Source: Shewanella psychropiezotolerans (lineage in GTDB: Bacteria; Pseudomonadota; Gammaproteobacteria; Enterobacterales; Shewanellaceae). From it: a stretch of DNA of 64,000 nucleotides. The stretch's first letter is position 1. Every line of letters begins with the position of its first letter. The notes beneath the pieces are model-generated. The model saw only the letters and a program-made list of their open reading frames with translations. It ran no database searches and had not been told where the DNA came from. The DNA lies in the NCBI RefSeq assembly GCF_007197555.1, contig NZ_CP041614.1, positions 2,410,001 to 2,474,000 of the forward strand, given 5' to 3'. This document shows positions 19,206 through 28,817 of this stretch, piece after piece. A program made the translations under genes and the position numbers.

Positions 19206-19862
19206 TTATACCCTGTCTGGCGGCGTGAGTTTATTGCTAGCGACTCTTAAGGCATGTTTTTCATCCCGGAGGTTACGGCAGGAAAAGGATTCTATCTCTT
19301 GTGGGGTGATGACGCGGTTGAGTGGTCTTCGCTGTCTGGCATCGCCATTCTTGATGGCCTCTTGTAGTAAAGTGAGCCCATACATCAGGGCTTCAGGTCT
19401 GGGTGGGCAACCCGGAACATAAAGGTCTATGGGGAGGAATTTATCTGCACCCTGGACCACGCTATAAACATCATACATGCCGCCTGAATTGGCACATGAG
19501 CCCATGCTTATTACCCACTTGGGTTCCAACATCTGATCATAAAGGTGCTTGATCACCGGGGCCATCTTAAGAAATACTGTACCGGAGATGACGATGAGAT
19601 CGGCTTCTCTTGGCGTCGCTCTAATGACTTCGGAGCCAAATCTGGCGATATCATGACGACTGGTGAAAGAGGTGGCCATCTCGACGTAGCAGCAAGATAA
19701 GCCGAAATTAAACGGCCATAAGGAGTTGCTTCTTCCCCAAGCGACTAGGTCTTCTAAGCGGGTGACTAACAGGTTCTTCTCTACCACCTCTTGCATGCTC
19801 ATTGAGGCCGTTGGAATTGTCTGAGTGTCGTTAATATCAGGTTTGGTTAATTGCCATCGCAT
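19206..19862 (-). CDS. nuoB: NADH-quinone oxidoreductase subunit B
   Basis: Subunit holding the N2 4Fe-4S cluster that passes electrons to quinone, 218 residues (E. coli 220). The ATG at 19862 has GAGGGGGAATCTTG upstream and overlaps the nuoA stop by one base (TGATG), so it is preferred over an upstream in-frame ATG at 19892. The cluster residues are the adjacent cysteines in LSCCYVEMA, the Cys in [11 protein letters not shown] and the Cys in [12 protein letters not shown]. Confidence 0.97.
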   Translation of the reverse strand: MRWQLTKPDINDTQTIPTASMSMQEVVEKNLLVTRLEDLVAWGRSNSLWPFNFGLSCCYVEMATSFTSRHDIARFGSEVIRATPREADLIVISGTVFLKMAPVIKHLYDQMLEPKWVISMGSCANSGGMYDVYSVVQGADKFLPIDLYVPGCPPRPEALMYGLTLLQEAIKNGDARQRRPLNRVITPQEIESFSCRNLRDEKHALRVASNKLTPPDRV

Positions 19863-20233
19863 CAAGATTCCCCCTCTTTGCGAATTCCCCAATTGAAGGC
19901 GCCTTGTTTGATCTCATAAATCAAGGCAATGAACAGGGCTAAGATAAATAAACTGGCTGTGAGCAGGCCGGGCCAACTTGTTTCTACTACCACCAAGGAC
20001 CAGAGGTAGAGAAATACGGCTTCGATGTCGAAAATTACGAAGGAGATGGCGATTAAGAAATAGTTTACGTTCCAGCGAATATTGGTATCACCGACGGGGA
20101 CTATGCCAGATTCATAGGGGTAGGCGTTGCTTCTCTTATGACCTCTGGGGTTTAGGGCATGCGACAGAATAATCATCGTCATGGTGACTATGATTATTGC
20201 CAAAACATAGAAAATAAAACTCGCAGATACCAT
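19862..20233 (-). CDS. nuoA: NADH-quinone oxidoreductase subunit A
   Basis: First gene of the complex I operon. It encodes a small membrane subunit of 123 residues with three helices (E. coli 147). The family stretches [39 protein letters not shown] are present in order (given as YPYESGIVP and [11 protein letters not shown]). The conserved Asp-Glu pair in the second helix is part of the proton path. The operon promoter should lie in the AT-rich 200 bases upstream (20234-20440). Confidence 0.95.
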   Translation of the reverse strand: MVSASFIFYVLAIIIVTMTMIILSHALNPRGHKRSNAYPYESGIVPVGDTNIRWNVNYFLIAISFVIFDIEAVFLYLWSLVVVETSWPGLLTASLFILALFIALIYEIKQGAFNWGIRKEGES

Positions 20234-20440
20234 AGCTCAGCGCCTTATTCTTTGTTTCTTATCCCAAAAGACTTAATTTATAGGCCATGCCTTAATTGTG
20301 ATAAAGCATAGTCCAAAAAAATGAGTTCAAAAAAATGAGTTAGCTAATATTTTTATTTTAATGAGTGACTTGTGTTCGCATGCTTGACTGCATTGATCCG
20401 CTGAGATTTTAGTCCAGGTTGGTATCATCGCGAGTACAAG

Positions 20441-20872
20441 CTAAACCAAACGGGTGTGTCCACGCTCATACATGGCTCTTAAATGGTCGTCTAAGGCCTT
20501 TAATACCGCTGAGCGATTAATTACGCCAATTAATTTATCTTCTTCATCTACAATAGGGTAAATTTTAGGCTTGTGATGGGTCATCTTTTGCGCTAGGTCT
20601 AAGACAGATGCTTCCTTCTTTACCGTAAGAGGATCGCCATGCATCACATCTCCTACAGCATAATGATTTTCGTTGAGGTAAGTGGCTTCCAGCATCTTGA
20701 TTAAGCAGTCTTGTTCAGACAGAAAGCCTATGACTTTTCTATTTTCATCAATAACGGGCCCACCAATTTGTTTGTTATGCAGGAAGAGTTCAACTGCCTC
20801 TGCGATTGGCATATGCGCTGTAAATGTAACTGGATGTCTATTCATGTAGTCAGCAATTTTAATCGACTCCAT
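20441..20872 (-). CDS. Two-CBS-domain protein
   Basis: Protein of 143 residues made almost entirely of a tandem CBS pair (Bateman module). CBS1 covers about residues 8-62 (MNRHPVTFTAHMPIAEAVEL, GGPVIDENRKVIGFLSEQD). CBS2 covers residues 75-132 (MHGDPLTVKKEASVLDLAQ, IYPIVDEEDKLIGVINRS). Such modules bind adenine nucleotides and act as energy sensors. No catalytic domain is attached, so the partner is unknown. It lies upstream of nuoA in the same direction, with a 200-bp gap, so it is probably transcribed separately. Confidence 0.85.
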   Translation of the reverse strand: MESIKIADYMNRHPVTFTAHMPIAEAVELFLHNKQIGGPVIDENRKVIGFLSEQDCLIKMLEATYLNENHYAVGDVMHGDPLTVKKEASVLDLAQKMTHHKPKIYPIVDEEDKLIGVINRSAVLKALDDHLRAMYERGHTRLV

Positions 20873-21165
20873 AGTTCGCTCCCTTATTGCAACTGAGTGG
20901 TCCTGTCTGTCATATTAAGTTGACGTTATGTTAAAATGTAAGTGTTTGGTAAGTGATGTGCCTAAGCATCTGAAAATATGCTCTGTTGTTATAAGATTAG
21001 ACGCAATTTCTTGTTTTGTTAGAGAGATAAACAAAAAGAATTAAAAACAAATGTCGGAACAAAATTTATAGTGACTTATATTGGTACAAGTGAAAATGTT
21101 AAGCTTAGTGACTATTTTTCAAGATATTGCCAGCGTAATGAGCTGGCTAAAGAGCAGAAGGACTC

Positions 21166-21861
21166 ATGATGACTCATCAGTTAACCTATGTGGGACGTCA
21201 AACAAGCCGAAGTGATGGCGAGGCGAGGCGGCTGGTTATTTTAGAAGCCACCCTGAGGCTTATTGTCAGAGAGGGGATCCGTGGGGTTCGCCATCGCGCC
21301 GTGGCGAAAGAAGCCGATGTGCCTTTAGCATCTACCACTTATTATTTTAAAGACATCAAAGATCTTATCAGTGATTCATTGACCTATTTTGCTGAAAAAA
21401 CCTTATGGATGAATAAAAAGTTAGAAACCCGCAGCTTCGAGTTACTCAAACAATTCAGCAGTGCGAGCCTAGGAGCCGACGAAGAAGCATATAAAGCTAG
21501 CGAAAGCACTGAAGTTTTAGTGAGCAAGTTAACGCAATTTATCTGTACCCATATCCGAGAGCAGGTGTCCTGTAGAGATGATCGTATACTGGAGGTGGCT
21601 TTTCATGAGGAAGCGCTCAGAAACAAACAACTTGCCAGTGCGATAAAGCAGTTAGATGAATCTTTACTGGCGACCATTCAAGGTTTTTTCGAGCAGCTGG
21701 GTTCGTGCAGCTCGTTGGCGGATGCCTACCAAATATTAGGCTTGATAAAGCTGCTCGAATACCAATCTATCGTTCGAGACGATAATAGTGAGTCCGGGCC
21801 CGAGTTTGAAAAAATAATCAGTTCGACGATTCGAAATATTATCAGAGGTATTCTTGCGTAA
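21166..21861 (+). CDS. TetR family transcriptional regulator
   Basis: Protein of 231 residues. Residues 20-70 form the TetR N-terminal helix-turn-helix (RLVILEATLRLIVREGIRGV, RAVAKEADVPLASTTYYFKD). The C-terminal ligand domain shows no recognised family. The start has AAGGACTC upstream and is ATGATG. The gene is convergent with cysK and shares its terminator. Its target is unknown. Confidence 0.85.
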   Translation: MMTHQLTYVGRQTSRSDGEARRLVILEATLRLIVREGIRGVRHRAVAKEADVPLASTTYYFKDIKDLISDSLTYFAEKTLWMNKKLETRSFELLKQFSSASLGADEEAYKASESTEVLVSKLTQFICTHIREQVSCRDDRILEVAFHEEALRNKQLASAIKQLDESLLATIQGFFEQLGSCSSLADAYQILGLIKLLEYQSIVRDDNSESGPEFEKIISSTIRNIIRGILA

Positions 21862-21873
21862 CGGGGAGGCATA

Positions 21874-21904
21874 AAAAAACCGGATATCACATCCGGTTTT
21901 TTAA
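21874..21904. terminator. Bidirectional intrinsic terminator between the tetR-like gene and cysK
   Basis: Stem AACCGGAT / ATCCGGTT with loop ATCAC, an A-tract on the left and a T-tract on the right. It therefore works for the plus-strand regulator gene and for minus-strand cysK. Confidence 0.9.
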
Positions 21905-21922
21905 TTCCAATATCAGTGATTC

Positions 21923-22891
21923 TTACTGAACATTTTCAGCGTCAGAGAATTCGCCCTGGAATAATACTGAAGAGAGATAACGCTCGGCAGCAGAGGGTAA
22001 AATCACAACTATGGTCTTGCCTTCAAATTCTGGAAGCTCGGCAATGCGATTTGCAGCCACTACCGCTGCACCGGAAGAGATACCCACTAAAATACCTTCC
22101 TCTTTCATCAAACGTTGAGCCATTTCGATTGACTCTTCGTTAGTCACAGCTTCGACGCGATCGATTATCTCAAGGTCTAAGTTACCAGGAATGAAACCAG
22201 CACCGATACCTTGGATCTTATGTGGTCCAGGTTGTACTGGTTGACCTGCAAGAGTCTGGGCGATAACCGGTGAATCCGCCGGCTCGACAGCAACAGAAGT
22301 GATTGCCTTACCTTTAGCATTCTTAATAAAACGGCTCACCCCAGTGATAGTACCACCGGTGCCCACACCCGCAACGATAACATCGACTTCACCGTCGGTG
22401 TCGTTCCAGATCTCAGGACCCGTTGTCTTTTCATGGATCTCTGGGTTAGCCGGGTTATCAAATTGCTGCAGTAATACATATTTCTCAGGAGCAGATTGGC
22501 GAATTTCTTCGGCCTTGTCGATAGCGCCCTTCATGCCTTTAGCACCATCGGTAAGCACTAAATTAGCCCCTAAAGCTTTGAGTAGCTTACGGCGCTCCAG
22601 GCTCATGGTATTTGGCATGGTTAGAGTCAGCTTATAACCGCGTGCTGCTGCAACATAAGCCAGGGCGATACCTGTATTACCCGATGTTGGTTCGATCAGC
22701 TCTTTATCTTGAGTCAGCAAACCTTTCTTCTCAGCATCCCAAATCATATTTGCACCGATGCGGCACTTAACGCTAAAGCTTGGATTTCTGGCTTCTATTT
22801 TGGCTAAAACATTGCCTTTGCTCACACGTTTTAGGCGAACAAGAGGGGTGTTACCTATGGTATAAGAATTGTCTTCGAAAATTTTGCTCAT
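21923..22891 (-). CDS. cysK: Cysteine synthase A (O-acetylserine sulfhydrylase)
   Basis: Pyridoxal-phosphate enzyme that makes cysteine from O-acetylserine and sulfide in the cytoplasm, 322 residues (E. coli CysK 323). The PLP lysine is K42 in [14 protein letters not shown]. The substrate loop is TSGNTGIA (residues 69-76), and the phosphate loop is [14 protein letters not shown]. The start follows GGAGCAGCA. In enterobacteria cysK follows cysZ directly; here cysZ is about 28 kb away, at 50988-51764. Confidence 0.96.
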   Translation of the reverse strand: MSKIFEDNSYTIGNTPLVRLKRVSKGNVLAKIEARNPSFSVKCRIGANMIWDAEKKGLLTQDKELIEPTSGNTGIALAYVAAARGYKLTLTMPNTMSLERRKLLKALGANLVLTDGAKGMKGAIDKAEEIRQSAPEKYVLLQQFDNPANPEIHEKTTGPEIWNDTDGEVDVIVAGVGTGGTITGVSRFIKNAKGKAITSVAVEPADSPVIAQTLAGQPVQPGPHKIQGIGAGFIPGNLDLEIIDRVEAVTNEESIEMAQRLMKEEGILVGISSGAAVVAANRIAELPEFEGKTIVVILPSAAERYLSSVLFQGEFSDAENVQ

Positions 22892-23195
22892 TGCTTGCTG
22901 CTCCTTTGAATATCCAAGCTAATCATAATCGCCTTTAGCGGCAATAGAAGTGATAGTTTGTTCTTCGTTATTCCATTTAGTTATGAAACATCATGTATCT
23001 AGTATTAAACCTTGAGTTGGAAGTCGGTTAAAAATGTTAACCTATTGTATCTGTAATTGATTCTGGCTTATATCTACTACTAAATCTAAGATGTTTAATA
23101 TAAAGGTATTTACCTACCTTAGGTATAAAATATTTGCTCACTTTGGCATAAGTTTATCTGTGTATAAACTAAAAAAATAATAAAAGCGGATAGCT
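22892..23195. other. Divergent promoter region between cysK and the RDD gene
   Basis: About 300 AT-rich bases holding the promoters of two divergent genes. I could not assign a CysB site with confidence. No reading frame or repeat is apparent. Confidence 0.4.
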
Positions 23196-24466
23196 ATGAT
23201 AAGTGCAACTCACGAGAAAAAATCTGAACACGTCTCGCAATTGGCTCCTAAAACCGATCCTAAATCAATCGTCACTCCCTTTGCCTTCGAGATTGCACCT
23301 CAGGTGCTCTATACCCCATTAGCGACTCCAATGAAGCGTGGCTTGGCCATGTTGGTCGATGGCTTGTTGATTTCCGTGCTCGCTGAGCAGGCGGGCTGGG
23401 TGTTTATCCTATTAGTTGGTTTGACCTTGCTGATCCAGAAAAAGAGCCGTGAACTGGGGAAAATATTTAAATGGGGCCTGTATATTTCCATGTTGGTGAT
23501 GATGCTTTGGGTGACAATAGGGAACTTCTTATCCTCAGCCGATGATGATGATTTAAATATAGAGTCAGGCTTCTCCGCTTCGCCAGTGACAATGGAAGCT
23601 GTAGGCCAGCTTATTGGTTATGTACCCAATATTATTCGTTTTAGCAGTTGTTTAACTTTGGATTGCGCCGAAACTGAGCTAAATGAGTTAGTGCCTGCAC
23701 TGAGAGCATCACAATTGCCAATTTCTGAGCAGGCCTCGATACTCAAGGATACCATAGAAGATCTTGCCTTATCGGAAGCCGACAAGGTAAAGCTTAAGCA
23801 GAATATAGCGCAAGGCCTGGCCGAATTGGATGAGTTAAAATTAGGTGAGGTAAATGGGCTCGAGAAAGATAAGTTAAATGAGGCTAGTGTCATTAAGGAG
23901 ACTGAATTAGTACCGCCACAGGGGTCTGAACAATCCGGTGATGAGGAAGTCTTAACCAATACTCGGGTGTTACAAGAGCTGAACCTACCAGAGGAAGTCC
24001 AGGAACTGCATGAGTTTAGCCAATCGGGTGAGATGAGCCAGTTACAAAAATTAGACAAAGAAGATGATGAGGGGATGACTACAGTATAATTTCCTGGGCA
24101 AAAGGGATACTCAATGACTTAGGTTTGGGCTTTGGTTGGGCTGCATTTTACTTCACCGTATTTACCGCCTGGTTTGACGGACAAACTTTGGGCAAGAAGC
24201 TACTGGGGATTAGAGTCATCCAACTCGATGGCACTAAACTCTCTTTATGGGATTCTTTTGGTCGTTATGGTGGCTATGGTGCTGGATTTGCAACTGGGCT
24301 GCTTGGATTTCTACAAATATTTTGGGATGCAAACAGGCAGGCAATACAAGATAAAATTTCGGCAACGGTCGTGATTGATCTCAATAGGGCAAGAACAACA
24401 CATGTCGATGATAGTGAGTCGTTCAATCTCGATAGAAGCGCTAAAACACTCGGTAATTATCTGTAA
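23196..24466 (+). pseudogene. RDD family membrane protein, interrupted by a one-base frameshift
   Basis: The first part (297 codons to the TAA at 24087) contains the RDD N-terminal helix, with the conserved Arg and Asp in MKRGLAMLVDGLLIS (residues 46-60), two further hydrophobic segments and a long acidic, coiled region (residues 110-297). The second part, in another frame, is the usual RDD C-terminus: GWAAFYFTVFTAWFDGQTLG, KKLLGIRVIQLDG, then DKISATVVID. Adding one G to the GGGG at 24071-24074 joins them as EGDDYSIISWAKGI and gives a 423-residue protein. RDD proteins are poorly understood; some act in ion transport. Confidence 0.82.
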
Positions 24467-24737
24467 GGGTCGATAAGGCATCGCTTGTACAAAATTATCG
24501 ATACTATCAGGTAAATCTTTTGTGGCAAACAGAGCTAAAGTGCTACCTTTAATAGATGCAACAAAACATATTCGGCTCCATGAAGGGGTGGCATAGTTCA
24601 AAGACGTAGCAGTGGATATAAACGAGAAACGGAATCCTCGCCAGAACACGCTCATCAGAGAAATATATGATAATACCTATGAGGGAAATAAAAGTAAGTC
24701 ATTATATTATAAATAGAATAAGCCTTAGGAGAATAAA

Positions 24738-25977
24738 TTGCGTATTTTAGTCGTAGAGGACAGTAAAGTTGTGTCCCGTATTTTACAGCATCTTATTGCT
24801 CAGGAGTTAGACTGTGAAGTCGATTTCGCGGTGGATATGGCGTCGGCAAAATTGCTATTAGAACAGAAAAAATATTTTGTCGCGATCACAGACTTAAATC
24901 TGCCCGATGCCCAGGAAGGGGAAATCGTCAGGCTGGTTCTGTCAAAAAAGACGCCCTGTATCGTGCTCACCGGAAGTCTGGATTCAGAGAAGCGTCAGCG
25001 CCTGTTACAACTCGGCATTGTCGATTATATCTTAAAAGAAAATCGTTTCAGTTACGAATATGTCGTCCGTTTAGTTCGTCGTCTTCAACGTAATATAGAC
25101 GTCAAAGTCCTTGTTGCCGATGATTCCGTGGTGAGCCGAAGATTTGTCAGAACTTTACTCGAGCAGCACCTCTATCAAGTTATCGAAGCCGATGATGGAA
25201 ATTCGGCTTGGGAGATATTACAAAGCCAACCAGATGTCCAGCTGCTTATCACAGACTACAATATGCCAGGTTTGGATGGTTTTGGTCTCATCTTGAAGGT
25301 CAGAGAAAAGTTCAGCCGGGAAGAGCTGGCGATCATCGGCCTGTCCAGTGATTCGGATGAGAGTTTGTCTGCACGATTCATTAAAAATGGTGCCAATGAC
25401 TTTCTGAAGAAGCCCTTCGTCCATGAAGAGTTTCACTGCCGAGTGCTCAATACTTTGGACTCTCTGGATATGATCCGTAAGCTGTGGGATCAAGCTAACT
25501 TAGATTACTTAACTGGTGTTTATAGCCGTCGATATTTTTTCGGGCTCTTTGAAGAGCAAATTGAACAAATTAAGCAGAAGCAGGGGTATTAACGGTTGCC
25601 TTGTTGGATCTCGATTTCTTTAAGAGGGTCAACGATACCCATGGCCATGATGTGGGAGATGAAGTGTTAATTGAGTTTTCGGCTCGTTTAAAGCATTTCT
25701 TCGGTCAACACTTTACCGTATTTCGATTCGGTGGTGAGGAGTTCACCGTTGCGTTTAAAGGCCTTAATCAAGAGAAAGCCTTTGCCTTGATGGATAAGTT
25801 TCGCTCTCAACTGGAGATGAAGCCTATCGTGACTTCGAGGGGGATATGTTTATCACTGTGAGCACAGGTATTGCCGGACTGGCAGATGATGGTCTGGATG
25901 GACTTATCCAAAGAGCCGATAAGGCCCTTTATGATGCCAAAGAGTCTGGTCGAAACTTAGTCTGTATCGACGCCTAA
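24738..25977 (+). pseudogene. Response regulator with two receiver domains and a GGDEF diguanylate cyclase, two frameshifts
   Basis: Residues 1-120 are a receiver domain (VVEDSKVV, phospho-acceptor D52 in ITDLNLPD). Residues 122-250 are a second receiver (VLVADDSVVSRR, ITDYNMPGLDGFG, LKKPF). A GGDEF domain follows (YLTGVYSRRYFF, LDLDFFKRVNDTHGHDVGDE, RFGGEEFTVAF, RADKALYDAKESGRN). The reading frame breaks first at GGGG 25583-25586, where one added G gives KQKQGVLTVALLDLDFF. It breaks again at about 25823-25825, where one added base gives MKPYRDFEGDMFITVSTG. The repaired protein has 413 residues, ends at the TAA at 25975-25977 and should make cyclic di-GMP under phosphorylation control. As written it would be inactive. 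Confidence 0.88.
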
Positions 25978-26010
25978 GCTCGCCTTCGTTTTTAGAAACC
26001 AGCGGTGACG

Positions 26011-26487
26011 CTACTCTTCGGCTTGAATCTGGCCCACCAGTAACACAGGAGCTGCATCGAGTTCCTGGGCATCCATCATCGAGGCGATACGCTCTACGGC
26101 CGACAGCAGTTGACTCTGCTCCCACCCTTCGAGGTTTTGATAACGGGTAATAAAATGTTCTTGAAGGGGCTTTGGGGCGTTGCTCAGTAACGCTTGTCCA
26201 TCTTCACTCAATGACAGATGCACTTTGCGTTTATCTGTTTTACTACGAGTTCTGAACACCAATTTACGGCTTTCGAGTCTATCGATAATCGTGGTCACAG
26301 TGGCAGGACTCAGGGCAACTTCTTGGGCTATCTCTTTGACGAGAGGTGCGTCCAACTGGGCAATGTTTTGCATGACCATGAGTTGAGGGCCAGTTAACCC
26401 CGATTGCTTATTCAGCTGACGGGAATGTATATCGATGGCCCGAATAACCCGGCGCAGTGAAATCAATAGTTGTTCGTACTTTTCCAT
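26011..26487 (-). CDS. MarR family transcriptional regulator
   Basis: Protein of 158 residues from the ATG at 26487, chosen because GAGGGGAGGATT sits directly upstream; a longer frame to 26538 is less likely. The winged-helix core is LTGPQLMVMQNIAQ, VKEIAQEVALSPATVTTIID, RLESRKLVFRTRSKTDKRKV (the beta-wing, with the DKR motif) and LSEDGQALL. Homologues near bet genes in marine bacteria may help control osmolyte genes, but that link is inference here. Confidence 0.9.
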   Translation of the reverse strand: MEKYEQLLISLRRVIRAIDIHSRQLNKQSGLTGPQLMVMQNIAQLDAPLVKEIAQEVALSPATVTTIIDRLESRKLVFRTRSKTDKRKVHLSLSEDGQALLSNAPKPLQEHFITRYQNLEGWEQSQLLSAVERIASMMDAQELDAAPVLLVGQIQAEE

Positions 26488-26547
26488 AATCCTCCCCTCA
26501 TTTTTGAGCACAATAACAGAATTCTTAGTGGGACTCACGCAACAAAA

Positions 26548-26579
26548 ATGCAGAATAACGTTTAAGCGCTATTCTGCAT
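26548..26579 (-). terminator. Terminator after the TorF-type porin gene
   Basis: Stem ATGCAGAATA / TATTCTGCAT (10 bp) with a 12-base loop, followed on the minus strand by TTTTTG. It lies 34 bases beyond the porin stop codon. Confidence 0.75.
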
Positions 26580-26613
26580 GTTTTATGGACTAACCTTGCC
26601 TAGCAAGGCCAAG

Positions 26614-27321
26614 TTAGAAACCAAAGGTTCGCGCTACAGACAATACCGCACGGGTATCGCTGGTATCCATGTTCATGCTGGTATCTTCCACCGCGAGATT
26701 AAAGTCGAAGCCTTTCCAGCTTGTCATATACTCGGCGCGGTAATGGTTGTAGGCCTTATCTCCATCCCATGCCCATTTGTCTTCATCGAGAGAGGTTGAG
26801 CGATCGAAAACGATTCGAATGTCATGACCTTCGGCAATATTAAACGTATGAGCTGCCATCATGATGTAATGGCCTGCATCGACACCAAAATAATCCCATG
26901 AATACCAGAAATTAAGTTCACTCTGGCCGATTGATGAAGCATAACCAAACTTAGTGTATAGCTCAGGGTATTGGTATTCATCTGAACCAGAGTCACCATG
27001 ATAGGTGTAATAAGCGATACCGGCGTCCAGAGACACGCTCTGTGTTAGCTGGAAGAACTTACCGCCATAGAAATCTAACTCTAACCAGGTATCGTCACCC
27101 GAGCCAAAGTCGACATTTGAGGCCCAAGTGCCAACATACCAACCTGAATCTGCTGCATAATCCAGGCTGGCTTGTAAGGCCGGGCCATTATCTGTTTGGC
27201 TCACACCGTTGAAGGTGTAATCAGATACCGCCGTGACGGTCGAGCTTACGCCTGCCATTGCCGTTGTCGGTAGGGCTATTAATCCCAGTAATGCTAGATT
27301 TTTTATTGTATTGTTCATCAT
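26614..27321 (-). CDS. TorF family putative porin
   Basis: Protein of 235 residues with a signal peptide (cleavage near TTAMAGVSS). Its beta-barrel sequence resembles the TIGR02001/Gcw_chp family (VSDYTFNGVSQTDNGPALQ at the mature N-terminus, a pattern typical of this family, and a terminal Phe). It is probably an outer-membrane channel. It lies just downstream of the BCCT transporter gene (26-bp gap), so the pair could supply choline or betaine uptake across both membranes. Confidence 0.82.
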   Translation of the reverse strand: MMNNTIKNLALLGLIALPTTAMAGVSSTVTAVSDYTFNGVSQTDNGPALQASLDYAADSGWYVGTWASNVDFGSGDDTWLELDFYGGKFFQLTQSVSLDAGIAYYTYHGDSGSDEYQYPELYTKFGYASSIGQSELNFWYSWDYFGVDAGHYIMMAAHTFNIAEGHDIRIVFDRSTSLDEDKWAWDGDKAYNHYRAEYMTSWKGFDFNLAVEDTSMNMDTSDTRAVLSVARTFGF

Positions 27322-27347
27322 CTTCTCTTTGTTTTATTTTCAGCTTA

Positions 27348-28565
27348 TTAGTTAGCTAATTCAATTTTAGTAAAATCAATCTTGTTTTCTTTAGGTGATT
27401 GCTCGATGGTCGCCACTTGCTTATATTTCTTCGCTAAAATATAACCGAAGCAACCTAAAATCAGACCGATAGCGACCGCACCTACCCACTGTATTTGCAA
27501 GAAATCCAGTTGGAACAGTAAGGTTAATCCACTCATAAGCACTATGTTGCCGATGATGTACTTGGTCTTACCGAAACGCTGTACAGTTAAGTTTAGATTG
27601 TCAGTATAGAGTCGAATGAGTGAATCCAGTGAATTGACTACAAAGGTGATACCTACCATGACCATAGCTAAGTTATAGAAACCTGTGGTCGCGATTTCGT
27701 TGGCGCTGTAGTAGTAAAGCACAGTAAACCAAACTGCGATTGGGATAGATGGGAACACCATCATGGCTATCAGCACTTGATAGGTCTTCATACCACCCAC
27801 GAAGCGAGAGGTAAATTGACCAATCATGATGCTCCAGGCAAACCACCAAAACAGGTAGAATTCATGGTAATCATTCATCGGTAATACAAAGTGATGTAGG
27901 TTGCCGAAGTAATCGCCGATCATGGCAAAGGTGGTGATAAACTCGCCGACACCGGAGCCGTCCGACAAGAAAGCGCCAGCCCACATTATCACGATCAAGC
28001 CTAAGAACATCCAAGTGCTGGCTAAGCTCAGGGTTCGGACGTAACGAATACTGGTACTGGAATAAACAGCTGTGGCAATCACGGCAAAGACAATCAGATA
28101 GAAGCTGCTGACAATAGTCTCACCGTCGCCCATCCCCGGCAGATACCAAGGTAGGTTAGTCAGCAAGAGGTAAGCGGTGAAGGCACAGGTACCGATAATG
28201 ACCAGGTTATTGATAAACTTAATCAGCGGGATCTCAAAGAATTTAACTCTCGGCTCTATCACACAGAAATAGAAGCAAGTTAAGAAGTAAAATGCCCAGA
28301 TCAGAAATGCCCAGAAGCCAAACTCTATGGCCAAAGGATTGCTAAAGCCGTATTCAGGGCTAGCAGTCACATCAGCATATCCGGCAAACTCGGTGAGGGG
28401 GAACATGATGAGTCCCACGTCGAGTCCAGAGGTGAAGAGTATGGCGATAAAGGTGAAAGTACGAACGGGGGTGACACCGATACATTCCACATTACCCCAA
28501 CGGTAAATCACAAAGGCGATAGCGGCGAAGGTAAATAATATCCCGATAGTAAGCCAGGTTGTCAT
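27348..28565 (-). CDS. BCCT family transporter (divergent; probably choline or betaine)
   Basis: Protein of 405 residues with about 11-12 hydrophobic segments, shorter than typical BCCT carriers (500-670). The region FYLFWWFAWSIMIGQFTSRF corresponds to the BCCT signature around helix 8, where aromatic residues bind trimethylammonium groups. The Trp pattern is partly kept. Its place beside betA-betB-betI suggests import of choline or glycine betaine with Na+ or H+. The family assignment is firmer than the substrate. Confidence 0.78.
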   Translation of the reverse strand: MTTWLTIGILFTFAAIAFVIYRWGNVECIGVTPVRTFTFIAILFTSGLDVGLIMFPLTEFAGYADVTASPEYGFSNPLAIEFGFWAFLIWAFYFLTCFYFCVIEPRVKFFEIPLIKFINNLVIIGTCAFTAYLLLTNLPWYLPGMGDGETIVSSFYLIVFAVIATAVYSSTSIRYVRTLSLASTWMFLGLIVIMWAGAFLSDGSGVGEFITTFAMIGDYFGNLHHFVLPMNDYHEFYLFWWFAWSIMIGQFTSRFVGGMKTYQVLIAMMVFPSIPIAVWFTVLYYYSANEIATTGFYNLAMVMVGITFVVNSLDSLIRLYTDNLNLTVQRFGKTKYIIGNIVLMSGLTLLFQLDFLQIQWVGAVAIGLILGCFGYILAKKYKQVATIEQSPKENKIDFTKIELAN

Positions 28566-28817
28566 TATTGAGTCCTCGCCTTAATATTATGATAAAACAT
28601 AGGTTTAGTTCCTTATTTTTATTCTAAATGTGCCAAGGAACAAGGTTTTAAACTCGTAAGAATCCCTCAAGCCTTAAACATCGATGCGACAAAATTTAAG
28701 GATTGATAAATTGAACTTGGCGTTAATAGGGCCATTTAGCCGATACGGCTCAGGTTGGCCTTACTACCTGGTAATTACCTCTTGTCCTCATGCCTCGGGC
28801 TAACGAGTCATCAGGGG

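Noticed and set aside
24125..24466. Separate 113-residue RDD-like gene starting with TTG
   Set aside because: It lacks a Shine-Dalgarno site and the N-terminal half of the family, and joins the preceding frame exactly if one G is added. Treated as the second half of one frameshifted gene.
25601..25861. Independent small GGDEF gene
   Set aside because: It has no receiver, no start signal and no C-terminal end. It is the middle piece of the frameshifted response regulator-cyclase.
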